NCBI GenBank assembly: GCA_002352145.1
Contig: DEHX01000050.1
Coordinates: 39,189-56,641, forward strand
Length of the DNA stretch: 17,453 nucleotides
DNA from: Chitinophagaceae bacterium UBA2789
GTDB taxonomy: Bacteria; Bacteroidota; Bacteroidia; Chitinophagales; Chitinophagaceae
Reading direction: 5' to 3'
The notes under the pieces are model-generated. The model did not search any database. It was not told the DNA's origin and was given only the letters and a program-made list of their open reading frames with translations. Shown here one piece after another: positions 1 through 7,245 of this stretch; the stretch's first letter is position 1; the number at the start of each line of letters is the position of its first letter. The translations under genes were made by a program, and so were the position numbers.

Positions 1-2102
1 TTCTCCAGTTTCCAAACCCTGATAAGCGTATCAGAAGAAACAAAACTGAGGTACTTGCCATCATTGGACACAGACACATCCATAACCCTGCCTTTTGCAC
101 CATACCAATGATCCCAGTCATTGGTGGTCAAATTCCATTTATAAACAACACTATCAGCACCGCCAGAAAAAAGATAGTCACTGTCAGAAGGCATAAAACA
201 TAAGGATGTAACCGTTCCTCTGTGTTTTTTAAGTGTTTTCAATACTTTGCCGGAGTGAATACTGATAAACTTGATAAGCGAATCTCTTCCTCCTGCTACC
301 AAAAATTTACTGTCTGGCGAAAAAATTACATCAGACTCAGGCTTTGGCCTTTTGATCGTATATAATAATGAAAAATCATAGGCATTCCATACTTTGATAG
401 TGCTGTCTTCAGAAGAAGTGGCTATATACCGTCCGTTAGGGCTGTATTGAACAGAATTTATCTCCAACTGGTGAGCAGTAAATGATGAAATGGTTCTACC
501 TGTAGCCAGGTCCCAAACTTTTAATATTCTGTCATAACTACCGGCCGTGGCTATGTATTTCGAGTTGGGTGAAAAAGCCATCAGGTACTGAAAAACATTG
601 CCGGTTTGCACATTCACACTTATCTTATTTGCCTGTTCTAAATTTTTTAAGGCATTGTCTGCCCAAGTAATACCCTCAGTATTATTCGTTTCATTAAACC
701 TGGCAAGAGCTGCTTTGAAAAGATCTTCAGACTTACCCTTCTCCCCCAATTTTTTGTAAGTATACCCATACAAATATTCAGCCCAGCCCTGGTAAGTTTT
801 ATCAGCAAGTGCAACTGTTACATCCTGCAATAACTCAGCCATATATAAAGATGAATCAATATTATCTGAGTTGGCCATCAGCATTCCATCGTTAAACCAC
901 TTTTCAATAAGGTCATTTTCTCTTATTGTGGTTGCAAGATTTGCAGCCATATTTTTTCTTGCCTTCCGGTCACGGATATTAACCAGCCAGGGCATTACAT
1001 CTTCAGGAGCAAGAGGGGTATTATTTATTACCCAGGTAGCATAAAACTCAGCAAACTTGGGTGCTGAACCTAAATATGTTCTTGGATAAGCATTTACATA
1101 CGACAGAAAGAGGCGAATGTGCTCGGGCATGCTTTGGGACATTGCCCTCATCACATTATCTCCTGCAAAAATTCCTTTATCCCCTTTCACATCCACAAAA
1201 TCTCCTTTGGCAGTATCTTCAGCCAGCAAAGAAACTATGTCATCTACCTGATTTTTGAAAATAGCAGCAAGGTCCCTGTTCGTAAGAGAATCTGCATAGT
1301 AATAAAGATAGCGGGGGTGAAAAATTTGTTCCCGGTAATAAGTGCTATAACTTATTGCTCTTAGCAAAGCCTTGCCTATATCCAGTTTTCTCCAAAATAT
1401 CGGGACCCTTGTTTTTAGTTCCACCAAATCACCTTCCTTGATATAAAGAACTGAATCATCCCTGGCATAGGCAACACAATAGTTGTTATTGATTTCCCTG
1501 ATATAACAATTCACTAATCCAAACGGTCTTTCATTCTTTTTATTAACATCATAGCGGGAAATAATGCCACCTTTTTTTACTGAATCGTCAATGCCATCAT
1601 ATTTTCCTCCCTGGATAATTATACGTACAGAGTCAGCGGATACTTTCTCTATTTTGCTAATCACATAAAACATCCCCAGTTCTTCAGTAGCCGGTACTGC
1701 CGGGTAATCGAATGAAAGATCAACGGTGCTTATATGCTTATGTAGTGAGTTTATTGCCAAAAAAGCAAGTTCAATATCAAGGTGTACTTTATTGGACCGG
1801 GCCAATTGTAAGGAATAAGTCATGAAGCGGTGGGCATTCTTTACATCCCCCAATTCTTTGTAACATGTACCGGTATTCAACATAACAACCGGCGACATGG
1901 CCTGGAAATAGCTATTTTCCTTTAATTTCTTTAACAGGTCTACAGCTGAAAGATTTACTTCCAGTGCAGCAGTAAAATTCTTATTCCGGCTCAGAGAATC
2001 GGCCAGACTGATCAGGCTATCAAGTTTTTTCTCGTTTTGCCCGGAAGAAACTGTGATGGAAAAAACAAATACAAAAAGTATAAAAAGGATTCTTTTAACC
2101 AT
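1..2102 (-). CDS. Secreted TPR / WD40-repeat protein, 3' end outside the window
   Basis: Reading the minus strand from the ATG at 2102 gives 700 uninterrupted codons up to the window edge, so the C-terminus is missing. The N-terminus is a Sec signal peptide (MVKRILFILFVFVFSITVSS, then GQ). Residues about 24-105 look like helical TPR-type repeats, and another TPR-like hairpin lies near 430-490. From about residue 495 there are WD40 repeats with tails such as LKVWDLATG, IKVWNAYD, VYKWNLTTN and IRVWKLE. The W-position residues fall at about 530, 572, 613 (Ile there), 656 and 697, a period of about 41. Five blades are visible, and a closed propeller usually has seven, so at least two more should follow. 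A purine-rich AAAGGAG abuts the ATG but is too close to be a normal ribosome binding site. No enzyme domain is visible in the part seen. Because WD40 proteins with a caspase-fold domain are known in bacteria and the neighbours are caspase-fold proteins, a C-terminal protease domain beyond the edge is possible, but this is inference. Confidence 0.9.
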   Translation of the reverse strand, partial: MVKRILFILFVFVFSITVSSGQNEKKLDSLISLADSLSRNKNFTAALEVNLSAVDLLKKLKENSYFQAMSPVVMLNTGTCYKELGDVKNAHRFMTYSLQLARSNKVHLDIELAFLAINSLHKHISTVDLSFDYPAVPATEELGMFYVISKIEKVSADSVRIIIQGGKYDGIDDSVKKGGIISRYDVNKKNERPFGLVNCYIREINNNYCVAYARDDSVLYIKEGDLVELKTRVPIFWRKLDIGKALLRAISYSTYYREQIFHPRYLYYYADSLTNRDLAAIFKNQVDDIVSLLAEDTAKGDFVDVKGDKGIFAGDNVMRAMSQSMPEHIRLFLSYVNAYPRTYLGSAPKFAEFYATWVINNTPLAPEDVMPWLVNIRDRKARKNMAANLATTIRENDLIEKWFNDGMLMANSDNIDSSLYMAELLQDVTVALADKTYQGWAEYLYGYTYKKLGEKGKSEDLFKAALARFNETNNTEGITWADNALKNLEQANKISVNVQTGNVFQYLMAFSPNSKYIATAGSYDRILKVWDLATGRTISSFTAHQLEINSVQYSPNGRYIATSSEDSTIKVWNAYDFSLLYTIKRPKPESDVIFSPDSKFLVAGGRDSLIKFISIHSGKVLKTLKKHRGTVTSLCFMPSDSDYLFSGGADSVVYKWNLTTNDWDHWYGAKGRVMDVSVSNDGKYLSFVSSDTLIRVWKLE

Positions 2103-2282
2103 ACTCCTTTAAATATGAAATTTACGAAGTCTTAAGTGGTTAGCAATACCCTCCGGAAGGTATTCATAACAAACTGCCAACCGGTTTCCTAAAGGAACAG
2201 TCAACCGTTAAATGCCTGCCAGCACGGATTACGGCAAGTTGGGTTAATGGTTATTTTGTAACTTCAATGTGACATATTCGAT

Positions 2283-4736
2283 ATGAAAATTAAAAGTATT
2301 TTTTTCGTTTTAGCCACCATCATCGGCTTTGCTGTTCATGCCCAACGGGGTATTGAACTTCCCGGAGGAGATACAACAAAGCCCACCGGCACTACTTACG
2401 CTATCATCATTGGACTCAGCAAGTACAAAGAGGTTCCCTCTCTTCAATTTGCCCATAAAGATGCCCAGGCATTTGAAGACTTTCTGCTGAGTGAAGCAGG
2501 CGGAAAAGTGCCCCGCTCCAACATAGAAACATTTCTGAATGAAAATGCCACCCGTAATAATGTGGCTGATGCCATCTCCATAATGGCCCGTAAGGCAAAA
2601 CCGGGTGACAGGCTTTATTTCTTCTTCGCTGGTCATGGAGATATGGAAGATCTTACCCAAATAGAAAATGGTCTGCTATTGCTATACAATAGCCCCAATG
2701 GCAATTATTTCGGCATGAAAGACGATGTGCTGGAAATATTGGATCTGAAAAGATATTTATCCCCGTTGGCAGAAAGAGGTGTAGAAATGATCTTCATAGT
2801 AGACGCCTGTCATTCGGGCAACCTGAATGGCGGTATAAAAGGAGTAGAAAAAACTGCATCAGCACTGGCTGCTTCCTGGGGCAAAGAATATAAAATTCTC
2901 TCCTGCCAGCCCAACCAGCTTTCATTAGAAAGTGAAGAATGGGGCGGAGGTCGGGGTTTGTTTTCACTCCATCTCGAAGAAGGTATGAAAGGCCTTGCTG
3001 ACCGGAATAATGATGGCCGTATCAGTTTTTCAGAACTTGATCGCTACATAAGAGATAAGGTTGAAACGTTTAGTGAAGACAAACAAATACCACTCATTGT
3101 TGGTGATCTAAGTAAATCGTTTGTGAATGTTAATCCTGCTGTACTGGCAGCACTTAAGATTCAAAAAGCAAAAGAACGTCCTGCACTGGCACAGGTAAAC
3201 CCAAAAGGTGTAGAAGAAAAATATGTTGATTCGCTGGATCCTGCAGGTAAAAAACTATATGCTTCTTATAAAAAGAACTTAACTGACAGAAAGCTGATCT
3301 GGCCGCTTGATACCAATGCTTTGAAGGATTATAAAGCCTTTGCAAAAAAATACAATGATAATCCGCTGACACCCCTAATGCGCCGCAACCTGGCCGCCGC
3401 ACTCAACCAGCGGTTCGACTCCATTGTTTCTCCCCTGCTGAGAGGCGAAACCAGCTTTTCTACCCGTGACATGTGTTATTATGCTTCCATGGAATTAGAC
3501 AGTTGTATGCAATTACTGGGTGAGCAGCATTATATGTATCAGAATTTAAAGGCAAGAAAACTATATATGGAAGCGATGTCCTATACCTGGGCATTAAATG
3601 ATAACGAATATAATTTCACCTGGCGGCCTGTTGTAGATAAATCAACGAAGCTTCTGGAGGCTTCAGCCGAACTTGAGCCCAACGCCTCTTATACGATAAT
3701 GGCACTGGGGATTCAATATACTTTTTTATATGAATATGAAAAGGCTAATAAAGCATTTGAAAAATTCCTCGAATTAAGGCCGTATGATCTTTATGCAAAA
3801 TACTCACTGGGGCTTGTTTATTCCAAAATGAAACAGTATGATAAAGCCCAAAAAATATTTGAGGAGTTGGCAACGAAATATCCTGAATATTCTGATTTCC
3901 GGATTCAACTCGCAGATATTTTGATGAACACCGATAAAGATGTACAGTTCATGAAGCTAACTGACAAAATGATGGATGAACCGAATGAGAAATTAATAGG
4001 GAATTTTTTGAAAGGTATTTACTATTCCCGCAAGGATAACATGGATAGCGCCATTTATTTTTATAACGAATCAAAGAAATACTTCAACGGGTATTGTTCA
4101 ATATGTGATAACAATATCGGGCACATTTACTTTGTCAATAACAACACAGACTCAGCAAGAAAGTATTTCAGACAGGTTTTGGCAAAAGACAGCACCTATC
4201 CATTTGCTCATTTCAACCTGGGGGTTATTGAAGATAAAGAAGGAGACCCTTCCGCTGCTATTAAAAGTTTTTATTCCACCATTGTAAATGCAAAAGGTTC
4301 TACAGAAGGTTTCATTACCAAACTTCATCTGTATCTCGGAAAATCTTACGATACCAGTAACCGTAAGGCCTTTGAAGAGTTCAGCAAGCGGACATATATC
4401 TTTAACATGGCTTATTTCTCCTATCTGTCAATTTTATATGCATACATCCGTGTGCCCGGATTGATAGACAGTACTACAGCGGTTGATTATGTGTTTGAGC
4501 AACTCTTCACCTATAAGCAATATGAGGCCACCACCTGGTTTCACCATGCCTGTTATAAGGCGATGAAAAAAGATAAAACGGGTGCTGTCGAAAGTCTTGA
4601 TAAGGCACTTAAGCTTGGATTTGGAAGCTATTATCAATTAATAGGAGACAAAGACCTTGATTTTATCAGGCAAACGCCGGAATTCAATCCGTTATTGGAA
4701 AAATATTTTCCGGAGGAAACAAAAAAGACAAAGTAA
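2283..4736 (+). CDS. Secreted caspase-fold (C14-like) protease with EF-hand-like loop and TPR tail
   Basis: The 817-residue product begins with a signal peptide (MKIKSIFFVLATIIGFAVHA, then Q). The caspase-fold domain spans about 38-285. It starts with YAIIIGLSKYK, the catalytic His is H118 in FFFAGHGD, and the catalytic Cys is C176 in IVDACHSGN, with Asp174 two residues before it as in metacaspases and orthocaspases. Residues 240-251 (DRNNDGRISFSE) match a canonical 12-residue EF-hand loop, with D1, N3, D5, G6, I8 and E12, which suggests Ca2+ binding. From about residue 470 come TPRs (for example EYEKANKAFEKFLELRP and QYDKAQKIFEELATKYP). The C-terminus carries the IGDKDLDFIRQTPEFNPLL signature often seen at the end of TPR proteins. 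The predicted role is a periplasmic or extracellular cysteine protease, probably cleaving after basic residues, with TPRs for partner binding. It is divergent from the WD40 gene (180 bp between starts) and ends 3 bp before the convergent stop codon of the next gene. Confidence 0.93.
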   Translation: MKIKSIFFVLATIIGFAVHAQRGIELPGGDTTKPTGTTYAIIIGLSKYKEVPSLQFAHKDAQAFEDFLLSEAGGKVPRSNIETFLNENATRNNVADAISIMARKAKPGDRLYFFFAGHGDMEDLTQIENGLLLLYNSPNGNYFGMKDDVLEILDLKRYLSPLAERGVEMIFIVDACHSGNLNGGIKGVEKTASALAASWGKEYKILSCQPNQLSLESEEWGGGRGLFSLHLEEGMKGLADRNNDGRISFSELDRYIRDKVETFSEDKQIPLIVGDLSKSFVNVNPAVLAALKIQKAKERPALAQVNPKGVEEKYVDSLDPAGKKLYASYKKNLTDRKLIWPLDTNALKDYKAFAKKYNDNPLTPLMRRNLAAALNQRFDSIVSPLLRGETSFSTRDMCYYASMELDSCMQLLGEQHYMYQNLKARKLYMEAMSYTWALNDNEYNFTWRPVVDKSTKLLEASAELEPNASYTIMALGIQYTFLYEYEKANKAFEKFLELRPYDLYAKYSLGLVYSKMKQYDKAQKIFEELATKYPEYSDFRIQLADILMNTDKDVQFMKLTDKMMDEPNEKLIGNFLKGIYYSRKDNMDSAIYFYNESKKYFNGYCSICDNNIGHIYFVNNNTDSARKYFRQVLAKDSTYPFAHFNLGVIEDKEGDPSAAIKSFYSTIVNAKGSTEGFITKLHLYLGKSYDTSNRKAFEEFSKRTYIFNMAYFSYLSILYAYIRVPGLIDSTTAVDYVFEQLFTYKQYEATTWFHHACYKAMKKDKTGAVESLDKALKLGFGSYYQLIGDKDLDFIRQTPEFNPLLEKYFPEETKKTK

Positions 4737-4739
4737 TTA

Positions 4740-6935
4740 TCACTTCTTTTCCACTGGTATCAGTATAAATTCACTTTGCGGGTCATTCTGTCCAAAACCA
4801 GCGAGGTGTGGTGAAATTTTCAATGTTTCTGTTTCGTTAAGGCTTGCTTTTTGGAGCAAGGCATAGATATCTGACAATGTAACGATTCCCTCGGCACCCC
4901 CTCTTGCATTCAATATCTTAAGCAAGTAAGCTGCAAAAGGGGAATGTTTTCCGGCCCGGCCATCAAAGGCAGACTCTTTCCCAACAGAGCTCAATACTTT
5001 ACGGGTTACATACTGGGATTTATCTTTCAGCAGTTCCAGCACATTCCTATTGGTAATGGCGGCTGCAGGGTTATCTCTTGTTTTGCCCAGTACATTCTCA
5101 TCAAACACACCACCATGACAGATATCAAGCAGTACCAATACCTGCTTTGCCGGGATTTTATTGATCATTTTCTTCAGCTTGGTATGTTGTATATAAGTAT
5201 TACGCAGTGGGTCAACTTCCGGTGATTTTGAATCTGTACAAACGATAAATCCATCATCCAGCAGACCTTCATCAAAATCACCATGACCGGCTATGTAAAT
5301 AATAAATTGGTCATCTTCCCTAAGGCTACGATAATAAGTACTGAGATACTTGTAAATAGTATCCATCGGGGGATCTTTTAGTAGTGTCACATCGTAGTTG
5401 TAAAAGCTTTGCAATACTTCTGCTACTTCTGTGGCATCATAAACCGGATTTTCCAGTTTCTCCCAGTCTTTTGACCTGTAATTATCTGTACCAATTATTA
5501 AGGCATGCCTGTTACCAGAGAAAGATTTAATGGTATTAATATCTGCCCCTCCCAGGTCAAGACCTCTTTTTTTAACTTTTGCATCACCGAAAATTTCCCG
5601 GTATTGCTGCAAGAATGCTCTCTCAAAGAAAACGGAGAAGTAATCATTGTTTTCACCCGGAGGTAGTTTAAATTCTTCGGACTTTAACAAATAAGCGATT
5701 TCTGCACTTCTATGATCATTGCTGAAAATATTGTAAATGTTCTTTGTTGAATCCAGGTGAGTAAGGTAATATGCAATAGGTCCCATTCCAGTTCCTTTAA
5801 GTTCATCCAGTCCAAACCGATTAGGTACTATAATTACACGATTAATATTCAGCAGCGAGGCTATCTCAGGAGAGTTCTGCATCATTGTTTTCACAAACTC
5901 TGTTTTGAATTTTTCAGATGGACCGGCCTCTGATATAAATAACTGGTTGACACAGGGGATCAATTGTATGTATTCCTGCAGTGTTTTAAGTGAGATTAAA
6001 TTTTTAGAAGGTGTAGTGGTATCTGCGGTATCACGGTTTTTAATTTCATCATCATAAATAACATTATAAGGAAAGAAATAAGTAGTGAATTTTGACGAAT
6101 CCTTATTGACTGAAAATGCTTTAAAACTTTCGTCAAACAACCAGGTTCTGCCACTGAAATTAAAAATAAAATAATCATTAACTGATGCCTGCGATGCTAT
6201 TGTATTCAAAACGGAAAGAATAGAATCTCTTGTTGCATGATTGCCAAGTAAAAGAAATCTTTTGATTTGTTCATCCTTAAAATAGCCCTGATAGTTCAAA
6301 AACTGTTTGGCGAAAAAAGCATCATAAGCAGTAGCATCCGACTCACAATACCGGAATACATCACCCCCGTAATCATCAATACCAATTGATAAAATCCAGA
6401 CATTTCGCACACTATACTTTTCTTTGTCTATATAGGTATAAACAGTATACTTTCTGAATAATTCATCAAGCCCCTTCACTTCTTTATTTAGTTTATTGCT
6501 GTAATCCAGAACAAATTGGTCTGTTGGGTCACCCTTTTTATTAAAAATAAACAACCGGAGTTTATTCATCCCCAGGTTAACTGCTTTATCCGTTAGCCTG
6601 AATTCAGTATTAAACTGTAAAACACTGTCTACCTTCTGTCCCTTCCCATAAATTAATCGATAACCCATAATACCATAACCAAGTGAATCTGTAAAACGTT
6701 TCAGGTTGGTAATGGTATCTTTCTTCAGGAACAAACTTTCATATTTTTTTATATAAGGAGTTCCGTCAAAAAGAATATATATCTGATCCGGTCTATGTTT
6801 TTTTAATTGTTGGGGATATTGGTTAGCTGCCAATACCAAAGTTTGTTCTTGTGAGACACCAGCCGGTTCAGCAAAGGACAAAATTGATAATAGAAGAAAT
6901 AGGCCGGTAAGAATAATATTTTTATACAGCGCCAT
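4740..6935 (-). CDS. Secreted tandem pseudo-caspase + active caspase-fold protein
   Basis: The ATG at 6935 gives 731 residues starting MALYKNIILTGLFLLLSILSFA, a Sec signal peptide. The frame stays open upstream to a TTG at 6950, but the ATG is preferred. Residues about 30-165 look like a beta/Ig-like region ending in LGMNKLRLFIFNKKGDPTDQ. Residues about 179-400 resemble a caspase fold (VWILSIGIDDY, DYFIFNFSGRTW, IPCVNQLFISEAG). The catalytic His position is Arg263 (SGR for GHG) and the Cys position is Gly338 (EAG for DxC), so this domain should be inactive. Residues about 476-725 form a second caspase-fold domain that looks intact (RHALIIGTDNY, His551 in YIAGHGDF, Cys606 in LLDICHGG, Asp604 two before it). 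An active exported cysteine protease with an in-chain pseudo-protease is inferred. The stop is TGA, 3 bp from the stop of the convergent neighbour, with no room for a terminator between them. Confidence 0.92.
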   Translation of the reverse strand: MALYKNIILTGLFLLLSILSFAEPAGVSQEQTLVLAANQYPQQLKKHRPDQIYILFDGTPYIKKYESLFLKKDTITNLKRFTDSLGYGIMGYRLIYGKGQKVDSVLQFNTEFRLTDKAVNLGMNKLRLFIFNKKGDPTDQFVLDYSNKLNKEVKGLDELFRKYTVYTYIDKEKYSVRNVWILSIGIDDYGGDVFRYCESDATAYDAFFAKQFLNYQGYFKDEQIKRFLLLGNHATRDSILSVLNTIASQASVNDYFIFNFSGRTWLFDESFKAFSVNKDSSKFTTYFFPYNVIYDDEIKNRDTADTTTPSKNLISLKTLQEYIQLIPCVNQLFISEAGPSEKFKTEFVKTMMQNSPEIASLLNINRVIIVPNRFGLDELKGTGMGPIAYYLTHLDSTKNIYNIFSNDHRSAEIAYLLKSEEFKLPPGENNDYFSVFFERAFLQQYREIFGDAKVKKRGLDLGGADINTIKSFSGNRHALIIGTDNYRSKDWEKLENPVYDATEVAEVLQSFYNYDVTLLKDPPMDTIYKYLSTYYRSLREDDQFIIYIAGHGDFDEGLLDDGFIVCTDSKSPEVDPLRNTYIQHTKLKKMINKIPAKQVLVLLDICHGGVFDENVLGKTRDNPAAAITNRNVLELLKDKSQYVTRKVLSSVGKESAFDGRAGKHSPFAAYLLKILNARGGAEGIVTLSDIYALLQKASLNETETLKISPHLAGFGQNDPQSEFILIPVEKK

Positions 6936-7245
6936 GGCAAAATTTTTCAAAAGATAAAGCTACTATAAAAGCCGGCCATACCGTGCGGCTGGTATTTATC
7001 AAAAAAGGAATATTCATACCATGCCAATTGCCCCTTTTCCGAAAAATATACCCATAACAGGGTAGATTTTTCAATCTATCATGGGCTATTTTTACGTAAC
7101 CTTAGCCAGATAGATAAAGTGTACAGGGAAAGTAAAAATGGCCGACTGAAAAAAAATAAGTAATATAGATGACAATTTGCAACCAATAATAATACCCGGA
7201 TGTCAGTTTGAATATCCTAATCAACCGAACGACAAAAAACCAGTT
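6936..7245. promoter_or_regulatory. Divergent intergenic region with interleaved inverted repeats
   Basis: These 310 bp separate two divergent secreted-protease genes and should hold both promoters. No exact Bacteroidota TAnnTTTG element was found on either strand. Near the minus-strand start, AGCCG (6970-6974), ATACC (6978-6982), CGGCT (6986-6990) and GGTAT (6991-6995) form two interleaved inverted repeats with pseudoknot topology. Closer to the centre, TACCC/GGGTA (7049-7053, 7060-7064) and TAGATT/AATCTA (7063-7068, 7073-7078) form two overlapping dyads. The arms are only 5-6 bp, so regulation is a guess. A TTG at 7177 is in frame with the plus-strand gene but yields no signal peptide at its N-terminus and is not taken as the start. 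Confidence 0.4.

Noticed and set aside
1061..1364. Short plus-strand reading frames within the WD40 gene
   Set aside because: They are antisense shadows of a 700-codon frame with a signal peptide and clear WD40 repeats.
6936..6950. TTG at 6950 as start of the tandem-caspase gene
   Set aside because: An ATG five codons downstream gives a complete signal peptide; no ribosome binding site favours the TTG, though it cannot be excluded.
7177..7245. In-frame N-terminal extension of the metacaspase-like gene from a TTG at 7177
   Set aside because: It would place 23 polar residues before an obvious signal peptide that starts at the ATG at 7246.
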